52,497 nt of DNA from Verrucomicrobiia bacterium (GTDB taxonomy: Bacteria > Verrucomicrobiota > Verrucomicrobiia > Verrucomicrobiales > DEV007), in assembly GCA_020439995.1 (NCBI GenBank), contig JAGROY010000035.1:1-52497 (forward strand). Direction: 5' to 3'. Numbering within the stretch: position 1 is the first letter of the stretch; the number at the start of each line of letters is the position of its first letter. The notes under the pieces were generated by a model. It did not search any database. It was given only the letters and a program-made list of their open reading frames with translations, and was not told the origin of the DNA. The translations under genes and the position numbers were made by a program. This document shows, in pieces, positions 43,287-51,922 of the stretch.

Positions 43287-44603
43287 TCAGACCATGCCAC
43301 GGCGGCGCTTGCCGATGGTATCAACAATCGCCGCACCGAGAATGACGATGCCCAGCACTACGGGTTGCTCGTTATCCTTGATTCCCAGTAAATTCATCCC
43401 GTTGCGAATGACAACGATGAGGAGTGAACCAATAAAGGTACCCGTCAGTCGCCCTTCCCCGCCGAACAAAGACGTCCCTCCGATCACCACTGCGGCGATG
43501 ACGTCCAGCTCCATCATATCGCCAAAAGTCGCCTTGCCCGTGCCAAATCTAGACGCGGTGATGATCCCCACCACTCCTGCGAGAATACCAGTAACCGTAT
43601 AGACGAAGAGCAACACTGAGCTGACGGGAACTCCTGACAGGCGGGCTGCTTCCCTATTGCCCCCGACAGCATAGATGTAGCGGCCGAGCACTGTGCGGGT
43701 CATCAGGATGTGAAACAGGACGAATAGAATCACCATCAACAATGCCGGAATTGGCATCATCATAACCTTCCCCTGCCCTAGCCAGCCAAAGGATTCCGGG
43801 GTCTCGGATATCGATTCATTTTTGCTAATGATGAATGCCAGGCCACGCGCCACCATCATGAACACCAGCGTCACGATAAACGGCGACACGCCGACGCAGG
43901 TCACCAGTGAACCGCTCGCAAAGCCAAAAATTCCGCAAACCAGAATGGCGATTCCAGATGCCATTATCATCTGCGTGACCGTTGCCCCCGTGCCTCCGAA
44001 TTTCGCTTCAAGTATCCAGGCCGAAATGACAGCCGAAAGTGCGACGAGGCTACCTACGGAAAGGTCGATTCCTGCGGTGATAATGATCATCGTCATGCCT
44101 ATCGCAATGATGCCGATCGTCGCGGTGCGGTCCGCCAAGTTTAGGATATTCGACCGTTCCAGAAATGGCGACCGGTTCACAGAATCCGGCACTACGATTC
44201 CCGCTGAAGCCAGCTCTGGAAAATTTGTGCGGAAGTTGCTGATGAGCCCCCAGTTCGCAACCTCCTTCACACAGGCGATGTGCGTCACCTTTGATCCTTC
44301 CTGCTGCAATTTCTCCAGAGTCGTTCGCGCTTCCTGCGGCCCGCCAATCGCTGTGGTCACCTTTCCACCCGCGGCCAGCAACGCCGACTCTGCGGCAGCG
44401 ACGAACTCAGTCTGCTTGCCCGTGCCAATGACAACGACAACCGGATGACTGGCATCCTCCAAGATCGCGCCTGCGACTTGAGTGCCCGCCGCAGCATCCT
44501 CCGGATGTGATTTCTCGGTGGTAGCATAAGTGATGTAAGCACCTATCAGGATCAACACGATGATCATGATCCACTCGTTTGCGTGTTTTGTTAGGATTTT
44601 CAC
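43287..44603 (-). CDS. Sugar ABC transporter permease (RbsC-like) with a large periplasmic insertion
   Basis: A 438-residue membrane protein. From about residue 150 it is a normal RbsC/XylH-type permease (GMTMIIITAGIDLSVGSLVAL, LVTCVGVSPFIVTLVFMMVARG, YAVGGNREAARLSGVPV, VIGGTSLFGG). Between the first membrane helix (residues 12-26) and NILNLADRT lie about 120 extra residues that are absent from E. coli RbsC. They contain VVVVIGTGKQTEFVAAAESALLAAG and EKLQQEGSKVTH, which look like a Rossmann-type half of a periplasmic sugar-binding protein. It starts with GTG at 44601-44603, 17 bases after the ATPase gene. No separate binding-protein gene is in the window. Confidence 0.85.
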   Translation of the reverse strand: MKILTKHANEWIMIIVLILIGAYITYATTEKSHPEDAAAGTQVAGAILEDASHPVVVVIGTGKQTEFVAAAESALLAAGGKVTTAIGGPQEARTTLEKLQQEGSKVTHIACVKEVANWGLISNFRTNFPELASAGIVVPDSVNRSPFLERSNILNLADRTATIGIIAIGMTMIIITAGIDLSVGSLVALSAVISAWILEAKFGGTGATVTQMIMASGIAILVCGIFGFASGSLVTCVGVSPFIVTLVFMMVARGLAFIISKNESISETPESFGWLGQGKVMMMPIPALLMVILFVLFHILMTRTVLGRYIYAVGGNREAARLSGVPVSSVLLFVYTVTGILAGVVGIITASRFGTGKATFGDMMELDVIAAVVIGGTSLFGGEGRLTGTFIGSLLIVVIRNGMNLLGIKDNEQPVVLGIVILGAAIVDTIGKRRRGMV

Positions 44604-44620
44604 TGAGATAAAAAAGAGGT

Positions 44621-46156
44621 TCAGGCGACGGCCAGTTGCATGACGTCTTCCTGCGTAGCGGAGCGCGGATCGGTGATTTCTCCAGTAATCCTGCCCTCGT
44701 GCATCACCAGAATGCGATCGCTCATCCCCAGAACTTCCGGCAGTTCCGAGCTGATCATGAGCACTGCTTTCCCCTGGGCGGAGAGTTCGTTGATCAACTG
44801 ATAAATTTCGAACTTTGCCCCGACATCGATGCCACGGGTCGGCTCATCGAAAATGATCACTTCCGCATTCCTCGCAAGCCATTTGGCCAACACAACCTTC
44901 TGCTGGTTTCCGCCGGAAAGATTGCGCGCCAGCTGATCCTGATGAGGTACTTTGATCTGCAGACTTTTGACATAACCTGCAAACCGGTCACGCAACTCAC
45001 CATTCCTGACAAACCCACCCGTGGACATCTGCGGAAGGTTGGGCAGGGCAAAATTGTCCCTGACAGAAGCACCGAGCAGCAGCCCCTGGTGTTTGCGATC
45101 TTCCGTCAGTAGACAAATCCCAGCGCGGATAGCATCGCGGGGCGATCGAATATCGAGTTCCTTTCCATCAAGGATGAGCACTCCAGCTTCGCGCTGATCT
45201 GCGCCGAAAATCAACCGCACCGTTTCTGTCCGTCCCGCTCCAACCAGCCCCGTCACCCCAAGCACCTCGCCCTCTCTGATCTCAAAGCTCACGTCCCGAA
45301 CCTTCCTCGAGCGCTTCAGCCCTTTGACCTCAAGCCGGGTCTTGCCGAATTGGGAAGTGCGCGGAGGAAACTCACTTTCCAGCGGCCGCCCTACCATGAG
45401 TTCAATCAGACCCTTGCGGTCGATCTCGTCCATATTCCGGTCGCCCACGTGACTGCCGTCCCGCAGCACTGTTACCCGGTTTGCGATTTTGAAAATCTCC
45501 TCCAGTCGATGGCTGATGTAGATGATCCCGATCCCGTGGGCCTGAAGCTCGCGAATGACCGCATACAGTTTGTCCACCTCTTCCGGTGTCAATGTTGCGC
45601 TGGGCTCGTCCATCACCAGAACCTGTGCATCCAAGATCAGCGCCTTGGCAATTTCGACTCCTTGCTGCTGCGCCACACTCAATTGTCGGACCGGAACATC
45701 GAGATCGATCTCCATGCCAATTTTTGCGAGCACTTCATGGACTCGATTCCGCTCGACCCCGCGCCGAATGAAGCCCCAGCGACTCGGCTCTTTCCCCAGG
45801 AAAATGTTCTCTACGGCAGTCAGCGAAGGCACCAGGTTAAACTCCTGATAGATCACCGCGATCCCTGCCGCCTCAGCCTCAGCCGGCGTTCCAATCGACA
45901 CCGGTTTCCCATTGATCCTCACATCCCCGGAATCCGCACGGTGCGCTCCTCCCAGTACCTTGATCAGCGTGCTCTTCCCCGCTCCGTTTTCCCCTAACAA
46001 AGCCAGAACCTCTCCGGCGCGCACCTGCAGGCCGACGCCCCGGAGTGCGTGCACTCCAGGAAACCTTTTCTCAATACCTGACATCAACAGCAGCGGCTCC
46101 CCGCTGTTGCATTCTGCGCCAGGATCATGCGAATTTTCGGGGGATTGATCAGTCAA
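44621..46156 (-). CDS. Sugar ABC transporter ATPase with two nucleotide-binding domains (RbsA-like)
   Basis: A 511-residue protein of the RbsA/XylG/MglA class. Domain 1 has GENGAGKST, the Q-loop IYQEFNLVPSL, the unusual LSVAQQQ signature typical of this class and LVMDEPSATLT. Domain 2 has GLVGAGRTE (altered Walker A, as usual), LSGGNQQKVVLAKW and IIFDEPTRGIDVG. It energises uptake of a pentose or related sugar. The start is a TTG at 46154-46156 followed by about 24 unmatched residues; an ATG at 46082-46084 is a shorter alternative. It is the first gene of the transporter pair with the permease. Confidence 0.9.
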   Translation of the reverse strand: MTDQSPENSHDPGAECNSGEPLLLMSGIEKRFPGVHALRGVGLQVRAGEVLALLGENGAGKSTLIKVLGGAHRADSGDVRINGKPVSIGTPAEAEAAGIAVIYQEFNLVPSLTAVENIFLGKEPSRWGFIRRGVERNRVHEVLAKIGMEIDLDVPVRQLSVAQQQGVEIAKALILDAQVLVMDEPSATLTPEEVDKLYAVIRELQAHGIGIIYISHRLEEIFKIANRVTVLRDGSHVGDRNMDEIDRKGLIELMVGRPLESEFPPRTSQFGKTRLEVKGLKRSRKVRDVSFEIREGEVLGVTGLVGAGRTETVRLIFGADQREAGVLILDGKELDIRSPRDAIRAGICLLTEDRKHQGLLLGASVRDNFALPNLPQMSTGGFVRNGELRDRFAGYVKSLQIKVPHQDQLARNLSGGNQQKVVLAKWLARNAEVIIFDEPTRGIDVGAKFEIYQLINELSAQGKAVLMISSELPEVLGMSDRILVMHEGRITGEITDPRSATQEDVMQLAVA

Positions 46157-46323
46157 AACAGAGGCGTTCTACCAAGCACAACCTCCGATAGCAAGGGGAG
46201 TCGGTACACAAAAATCAACTGATCGAGTAAATCCGCACCACACCGAAACTTCCGGTGTTCGGCGGATGTCTACGGTAGTTTCGGCGGCCGTAGATTCTTG
46301 TTCGACAATCGCAGGTTCGGGCA

Positions 46324-46346
46324 TGGATCCCCATTTAGAGGATCCA
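46324..46346. promoter_or_regulatory. Inverted repeat upstream of the sugar transporter
   Basis: TGGATCC (46324-46330) and GGATCCA (46340-46346) form a perfect 7-bp inverted repeat around nine bases. It lies 168 bases upstream of the transporter ATPase start and 45 bases past the TM2 gene stop, both on the minus strand. It might be an operator or a transcript-end hairpin. No T-run follows it, and chance is possible. Confidence 0.25.
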
Positions 46347-46390
46347 GTTCCGAAGTGCGATCGAATTTCTTCTCATTGGGAAACGTTGAC

Positions 46391-46846
46391 CTACCGGGTC
46401 TCCATGTTTCTTTCGCTAACCTGGCGGTTCAGCGTAAAGAAGTCATAGATGAAACCGATGCCAAAGAGCCCGCCCGTGCAGAGATAAAGCAAGCCAGTCC
46501 CCCACTTGCCGATATAGAACCGATGAGCCCCTAAAAGGCCTAGGACATACGTGTGCAAGATCCAGGCGACAGTGTAGTCGTATTTTCCCACCACATATTT
46601 CTTTTCCGCAGAGCGCTCCATCCCCGGAATGAGGAAAAGGTCAATCAGCCAGCCGACTCCCAGCAAGCCAGCAGTAAAGAGCCAGATGGCTCCCGACACT
46701 GGCCGGCCAAAGTAGAAGCGATGAGCACCGGTGAATCCAAGGATCCACAGCAGGTAACCAATGAAAACGCTGTGCGTGCCAGTCTTCTGTCCGGTTGGGT
46801 TGCCAGCAGGCGAAGTTGTTGCATTTGTCGATAGGGTTTCAGTCAT
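46391..46846 (-). CDS. Protein with two TM2 domains
   Basis: A 151-residue membrane protein. Two similar blocks each have a pair of helices: IGYLLWILGFTGAHRFYFGR... with GVGWLIDLFLIPG, and LHTYVLGLLGAHRFYIGK... with GIGFIYDFF. Both contain the GxHRFY core of the TM2 domain, joined by a DRF-like turn (here WLIDLF and FIYDFF). Bacterial TM2 proteins have no settled function. The duplicated arrangement within one chain is visible directly. ATG at 46844-46846 is used. The gene stands between the sigma factor and the sugar transporter, on the same strand as both. Confidence 0.85.
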   Translation of the reverse strand: MTETLSTNATTSPAGNPTGQKTGTHSVFIGYLLWILGFTGAHRFYFGRPVSGAIWLFTAGLLGVGWLIDLFLIPGMERSAEKKYVVGKYDYTVAWILHTYVLGLLGAHRFYIGKWGTGLLYLCTGGLFGIGFIYDFFTLNRQVSERNMETR

Positions 46847-46945
46847 GAATGCCTTTCTATTTAAGTTGCCAGAGCATCGTCACTCTTATCGTGAGTGCCA
46901 ATTACAATACGATCGCCATTTTGCAGTCCCACATCCAAATAAAAT

Positions 46946-47530
46946 TCACGCTCCCAGATCAAGCTGAAGCGGCACCACTTCACGCCGAAGGTGTGCCAGC
47001 GCATAACGGTAACGGGAAGTCACCGTGTTCAGTGGAGCTCCCACTTTTTTCGCGATCTGGGCGAAAGTGAGACCGCCCCAGATCTTAAGCTCGATCACTT
47101 CGCGCAGCTTGCTGGGTAGACCTCGGAGCGCCTTACGAAGGATGCCGGCGACCTCTCGCTTCTCCACCAGATCATCTTCGAACCACTCGCCTTTCTCTGT
47201 CTCCATAAGCTGGCACGTAACATCTTCTCTGGCAGAGCGACGATCCAGCTGTCGACCAATATCGATCGCCCGACAACGAATCGTCTGGTAGGCAAAGGAC
47301 ATCGCGGGCACGCCGTCTGGACAACGACGACGCAGCTTCCACATTCTGGCAATCGAATCTTGAAGAACATCCTCTGCATCGTGTTCACATCGGGTCTGCT
47401 GGCGGGCGTAGTTGAGGAGTTTTGCGCTATTCAATTCAATCCATTCCTGCCACCGTGCCGGGAGGGCATCGGCCTCCCCGGTCAAACAGCTGTTTTTCTG
47501 GCTTTTTGGCTTTTTCCTGATCGTTCGCAT
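46946..47530 (-). CDS. ECF-type sigma-70 family RNA polymerase sigma factor
   Basis: A 194-residue sigma factor. Region 2 contains LLNYARQQTRCEHDAEDVLQDSIARMW (core-binding and -10 recognition). Region 4 contains LRGLPSKLREVIELKIWGGLTFAQIAKKVGAPLNTVTSRYRYALAHL, with the helix-turn-helix that reads the -35 box. Regions 1 and 3 are missing, as in ECF factors. Starts at 47530 (ATG), 47569 (ATG) or further up are possible; 47530 gives the usual length. An anti-sigma gene would be expected beside it, but the TM2 gene follows instead. It is divergent from the two-component genes with a 169-base gap. Confidence 0.88.
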   Translation of the reverse strand: MRTIRKKPKSQKNSCLTGEADALPARWQEWIELNSAKLLNYARQQTRCEHDAEDVLQDSIARMWKLRRRCPDGVPAMSFAYQTIRCRAIDIGRQLDRRSAREDVTCQLMETEKGEWFEDDLVEKREVAGILRKALRGLPSKLREVIELKIWGGLTFAQIAKKVGAPLNTVTSRYRYALAHLRREVVPLQLDLGA

Positions 47531-47699
47531 ATCGAGTAGACGTGACAATTGTTTCCCTGCTGTATCCATTGACAGTCGACTTAGACCAACCGTCACTAAG
47601 TAAGACGCTTTCAATTGTGTCAGAGCTGTGTCCGCCCCTTCGGACTGAGTTCTTCATCATCGAAAATGGGACGAAAATCCTCCCGAAACCACCTTTAGA

Positions 47700-48443
47700 A
47701 TGAAATCCAGCACCAAGCGTATTCTCCTAGTCGAAGACGACCACGGCATCCGCCGAGAACTCCTGCAATCCCTCGGCAGCGACAGCTATAGCGTCCAGGC
47801 CTGCTGCACCAGCAAGGATGCACAAGAAAGCCTGGAAAACGGCGACTACGATCTGGTGCTGCTGGATCTTGGCTTACCCGATGGCGACGGCATCGAAATC
47901 TGCAAATGGCTGCGAGCCGCAGGGAACACGACGCCAATCATCATCATTACGGCACGCGATGCGGTGGAAAGCCGAATCGAAGGCCTCAATGCTGGAGCGG
48001 ACGACTACGTGGTGAAGCCTTTTCAGATCGGCGAGGTCATTGCCCGCATGCAATCGGTATTGCGCCGGGCCTCTGGAACCACGTTGTCCGGTCGGATCGC
48101 TCTGGGGGATCTCTGGGCGGACTCGGAAGCGCGAAAGTCCGGACGGACAGACCGCGAATTCCAGCTCAAACCGCGCGAATTTGACCTGCTGTTTTTCCTT
48201 CTGCAGAACCCCGGCCGCGCATGGACTCGTGAGCAATTGCTGGCACGGGTATGGGGCCCGGACTTCGAAGGTGACGGCCGCACGGTCGACCTGCACGTTC
48301 GCCGACTCCGCCAGAAAATTGAAGACGATGCCAGCGACCCGCGGTTTATTGAGACCGTCTGGGGCATCGGCTACCGAATGTCGGACAGCCCCCTCACTGG
48401 CGAACACGCAAAAGAAGGATCTGAAGCAGTGTCAGAGTCTTGA
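47700..48443 (+). CDS. OmpR-family response regulator
   Basis: A 247-residue regulator. The receiver domain has the acidic pair (Glu12, Asp13, Asp14), the phosphorylation site Asp56 (LLLDLGLPDGDG), IIIITARDA and the VVKPF lysine. The C-terminal winged helix starts at FQLKPREFDLLFFLL and ends with DLHVRRLRQKI and IETVWGIGYR, as in PhoB/OmpR. It binds promoter DNA after phosphorylation. Its stop overlaps the TTG start of the kinase gene (TTGA, 48440-48443), so the two are translationally coupled. Confidence 0.93.
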   Translation: MKSSTKRILLVEDDHGIRRELLQSLGSDSYSVQACCTSKDAQESLENGDYDLVLLDLGLPDGDGIEICKWLRAAGNTTPIIIITARDAVESRIEGLNAGADDYVVKPFQIGEVIARMQSVLRRASGTTLSGRIALGDLWADSEARKSGRTDREFQLKPREFDLLFFLLQNPGRAWTREQLLARVWGPDFEGDGRTVDLHVRRLRQKIEDDASDPRFIETVWGIGYRMSDSPLTGEHAKEGSEAVSES

Positions 48444-50038
48444 GCGAAGAAGTATCGGCGCCGCAGGACGACAAGCATGGATCAAACGGTGCAGCGCATG
48501 GGATTCCGTGGCATCGCAGGCTGAGCCTTAGACTGGCTCTTCTGTTCGGCTCCGCTATTCTTCTGTTCAATGTGATGCGTGAGCCGCTGTTCAACGCGGC
48601 GTGGAATCTCGTATATTCAGACGACCGTGCAACATCTGGCGAATCGACATTGATCGATCCGCTGTCGCTGCCCCGACGATTCGAAGCATTTCTCATCGAC
48701 TCCCCACCCGGAACGATCGATGCTGAAAGCAAGGAAGCAGTAGACTTTGCCTCGACCCTGCGGGATCAGTACTACTCGTTCGCCTGGGTAGCTCAGGACG
48801 GGAGTCTGGCGGCAATACCAGAGGACCTCGATCTGCGCATCGGAACACAGTGGGCATTCGACAATGGCGTCATCATCCCAGTTGTCCGCAGTAACGAAAC
48901 AGTAACGGCTGGACTGGCCTATATGGAGAACTTCCCGCTTGAAGGCGGACGGGGAATGCTGGTGCTCATTTCGATAGATCCCCGGGGCGATTTCGGTGAC
49001 ACGGTGGAGCCTGGCACGCTGGTTCTCCCGTTGGTTGCCGACTCACCGCTGCTGATTCCAGACACCCGGGATCCTCAGGAAGAGCGGCGAAGGTTTGAGC
49101 GCCTGCAACAGCTCGTTTCCGTAGGCGTTGCGGTCTTGTTAGCAGCGCTTCTGGGCCTGATGGTGGCATGGTTTATCACCCGTCGACTCGCCCACATGGC
49201 GCGCGGTGCACGTCTCTCGCTGGAAGAACAGACCGTTCCCAGCCGGTTCGAAATTGGCGGCCACGATGAGATTACTTCGCTCGCGGAATCGATCAACCAG
49301 TCAAGAGATCGAATGGCGGCTCTGCTCAAGGAAGTCCAGCACCGCGACCGAACACGGCGCGAATGGATCGCCCAGGTATCACACGATATTCGAACCCCTC
49401 TCACAGCGCTCGCCGCGTGCATCGACCGCGCCGAGGGACGCACCATCGGCGTGCAGGATCCAGCCGTTAGAACAGAACTCAGCCTGATGCTTCACACCGC
49501 CAAGGCGGACCTCGACCGGCTCAACACCCTGACCAAAGACCTGCTGGAATCCGCCAGACTCGACCTAGACGAGTCGCTCAACATGGAAGAGCTGCTACCC
49601 GCAGAGCTGGCACGTCACACAATGGCCACGATCAGGCCGTATGCGCAGAGCAAGCGCATCAACATTTCCACCGAGATTCCCCGCGGCCTGCCCATGTTGA
49701 ATGGCGATGGCAGCAGACTCATGAGGGCGTTCGAGAATTTGGTAAAGAATGCAATCCAGCACGCCAAAGAACGCGTGACCATTTCTCTGGAAGCCGATGC
49801 CACGGAGTTTCGATTCATTGTCGATGACGACGGCGATGGCCTCCCGGAAAAAGACGGGCAAGTGATACTCGCCGCAAAGGGCAAAAACCCGAACAAGCAG
49901 GATTCGTCCGGCCTGGGGCTGATCGTCACCCGGAAAATTGTCGACGCTCACAAAGGCCAGTTAAAAGGCGAGAATCGCGCATGCGGCGGCGCCCGCATGA
50001 TGATCTGCCTGCCCGTCGCCCCTGAAGATGCGGAGTAG
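48440..50038 (+). CDS. Membrane sensor histidine kinase
   Basis: A 532-residue kinase. Two membrane segments (LSLRLALLFGSAILLF near residue 30 and VGVAVLLAALLGLMVAWFI near 233) flank a periplasmic sensor domain of about 180 residues with no family I recognise. A HAMP-like stretch, the H-box VSHDIRTPLTAL (phosphorylated His315), the N-box FENLVKNAIQHA, the G1-box DDDGDG and the G2-box SSGLGLIVT follow. It should autophosphorylate and pass phosphate to the upstream regulator. TTG at 48440 is supported by the 4-base overlap. The signal sensed is unknown. Confidence 0.92.
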   Translation: MSEEVSAPQDDKHGSNGAAHGIPWHRRLSLRLALLFGSAILLFNVMREPLFNAAWNLVYSDDRATSGESTLIDPLSLPRRFEAFLIDSPPGTIDAESKEAVDFASTLRDQYYSFAWVAQDGSLAAIPEDLDLRIGTQWAFDNGVIIPVVRSNETVTAGLAYMENFPLEGGRGMLVLISIDPRGDFGDTVEPGTLVLPLVADSPLLIPDTRDPQEERRRFERLQQLVSVGVAVLLAALLGLMVAWFITRRLAHMARGARLSLEEQTVPSRFEIGGHDEITSLAESINQSRDRMAALLKEVQHRDRTRREWIAQVSHDIRTPLTALAACIDRAEGRTIGVQDPAVRTELSLMLHTAKADLDRLNTLTKDLLESARLDLDESLNMEELLPAELARHTMATIRPYAQSKRINISTEIPRGLPMLNGDGSRLMRAFENLVKNAIQHAKERVTISLEADATEFRFIVDDDGDGLPEKDGQVILAAKGKNPNKQDSSGLGLIVTRKIVDAHKGQLKGENRACGGARMMICLPVAPEDAE

Positions 50039-50170
50039 CACAACGGGGCCCGGGCTTTGCCGCACCCCGCCTCAACCCAACCTTGCAAGTAGCTAACGGA
50101 GCACGTGAACTCGGAGGTGGTATCGGCGCAGAACCGATGGCGAAAGCTTCTTATCCCTGCCTGACCACTC

Positions 50171-51796
50171 CTACTGAACACGCGCCAGAAGCCATGGCAG
50201 TAGGTCGCTAATTGCCATCCGCTCCTGATTGTTCGAGTCGCGATGGCGTACCGTGACCGTGTCTTTGAGGCTGGCGTCGGCTTCGCCGAGAGTCTCGAAG
50301 TCGATGGTGAGACAGAAAGGTGTTCCCGCCTCGTCCTGACGAGCATAGCGTTTCCCGATCGAACCCGTTTCATCGTAGAAACAGTTCATGTGAGCTTTCA
50401 ACAGTTGATGAACTTCACGCGCTTTGGTCACGAGCTCGGGCTTGTTCTTCAACAATGGGAACACACCTACTTTGATCGGCGAGATTCGAGCGTGAACACG
50501 CATGATCTCTACCCGCTCCACTTTACCCTTCGCATCCGTCTTCTCCTGCTCATCGTATGCCGCACAGAGAACCGCGAGAGCCAACCGATCGAGACCGGCT
50601 GATGGCTCGATGACGTGTGGCACATACCAGCCCTTGAAGAAGCGTTCACACCACTGACGGGTGGCCTTTTCGCACTCGGCGTAATCTTGTTCGGTGGGAT
50701 TGCTGGTGGTTGCATCAAGCTTGGCGCGTGCTGCGGCTACTTTAGCACCGGTGAATGCGAGTTGCTTGTCTTCATCCCAGTCAGCCAATGCTGCCTTGAG
50801 TTTTTCATCGAAAAATTCCTGCGGCTTGCCGGAATATTTCTGGTGCTGTGAGAGATCAAAATCTCCACGGGCGGCGATGCCCTCCAGCTCGTCAGTGCCG
50901 AATGGGAATTTGAACAGAATATCGACACAGGCCTTGGCGTAGTGGGCGAGGTCTTCGGGTGTCTGCCAGTAGTAAGCAAGCACATCTGCGCCGAGCCCAA
51001 TGGATTCGTAAAATTTTGTGCGCTGATCAACCCAGTAGCGGTGCCACATTTCCCAGCCCCAGTTGTCCTGAGGTATCGACAGATCCGCGTCCTCACTCCA
51101 GACTGCTACTTCACCGCACACGGCTTCGATTGCTTCGTCCGGCTTGATGAAGAACTCGAGTTCCATCTGCTCAAACTCGCGCGAGCGGAATGTAAAGTTC
51201 TTCGGCGTGATCTCATTGCGGAACGCCTTCCCGATCTGACAGACTCCGAACGGTACCTTCTGCCGTGAGGTATCGAGCACGTTTTTGAATTGCGCAAAGA
51301 TAGCCTGCGCGGTCTCTGGTCGCAAATACGCCACATTGTCCGCAGTCTCAAGGGGCCCGGTGTGCGTTTTGAACATCAGGTTAAACGGACGCGGCGCTGT
51401 CTTTTCACCGTCGCACTCGCCGACGCATTTGCTCGGCTTCTCAGGACAGGCGATGTCACCGACGTGGTCCGCACGGAAGCGACCTTTGCACTTCTTGCAG
51501 TCGACCATCATATCGCAAAACGTATCGACGTGGCCAGAGGCCTTCCATATGTCTGGATGCATGATGATGGTCGCATCAAGCCCTAGCACGTCTTCGCGCT
51601 CACGGGTCATCGCCCGCCACCAGGCATCGCGCAGATTGCGCTTCAGTTCAGCTCCCAGTGGGCCGTAGTCCCAGAACCCGTTGATGCCACCGTAGATCTC
51701 ACTGGACTGGAAGATGAAGCCACGGCGCTTGCAGAGGCTTACGATTTTCTCCATCAGTTTAGTGTTATCCTTGTCTTTCTCGCGGGGTGCGGCCAT
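50171..51796 (-). CDS. glyQS: Glycine-tRNA ligase (single-chain, dimeric type)
   Basis: A 541-residue class II aminoacyl-tRNA synthetase of the alpha2 type found in archaea, eukaryotes and some bacteria, not the alpha2beta2 type of E. coli. Visible parts are FIFQSSEIYGGINGFWDYGPLG, a cysteine-rich zinc-like insertion (CKKCKGRF ... CPEKPSKCVGEC), LRPETAQAIF (motif 2 region), GKAFRNEI and, before the anticodon-binding domain, EPSAGLDRLALAVL (motif 3). The C-terminal domain carries ISPIKVGVFPLLK. ATG at 51794-51796 gives a full-length protein. No T-box or other leader structure was recognised upstream. Confidence 0.95.
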   Translation of the reverse strand: MAAPREKDKDNTKLMEKIVSLCKRRGFIFQSSEIYGGINGFWDYGPLGAELKRNLRDAWWRAMTREREDVLGLDATIIMHPDIWKASGHVDTFCDMMVDCKKCKGRFRADHVGDIACPEKPSKCVGECDGEKTAPRPFNLMFKTHTGPLETADNVAYLRPETAQAIFAQFKNVLDTSRQKVPFGVCQIGKAFRNEITPKNFTFRSREFEQMELEFFIKPDEAIEAVCGEVAVWSEDADLSIPQDNWGWEMWHRYWVDQRTKFYESIGLGADVLAYYWQTPEDLAHYAKACVDILFKFPFGTDELEGIAARGDFDLSQHQKYSGKPQEFFDEKLKAALADWDEDKQLAFTGAKVAAARAKLDATTSNPTEQDYAECEKATRQWCERFFKGWYVPHVIEPSAGLDRLALAVLCAAYDEQEKTDAKGKVERVEIMRVHARISPIKVGVFPLLKNKPELVTKAREVHQLLKAHMNCFYDETGSIGKRYARQDEAGTPFCLTIDFETLGEADASLKDTVTVRHRDSNNQERMAISDLLPWLLARVQ

Positions 51797-51922
51797 GGGT
51801 CGGCGTAAGTTAAGATTGTTGAAGTGTAGGGTGAACGGACGAAAAATTGAGTCCGCCCATTATGCTGGCAGGGAATCACAGATCAGCTTAATCGCAACGG
51901 AAATCGCCCTGCCCGGCACCTC

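Noticed and set aside
46257..46300. GTTTCGGCGG and CTACGG/CCGTAG short repeats upstream of the sugar transporter
   Set aside because: Stems of six bases or fewer with long loops; not above chance in GC-rich DNA.
51797..51922. T-box or other leader in front of glyQS
   Set aside because: No specifier loop, antiterminator bulge (TGGNACC) or terminator could be found.
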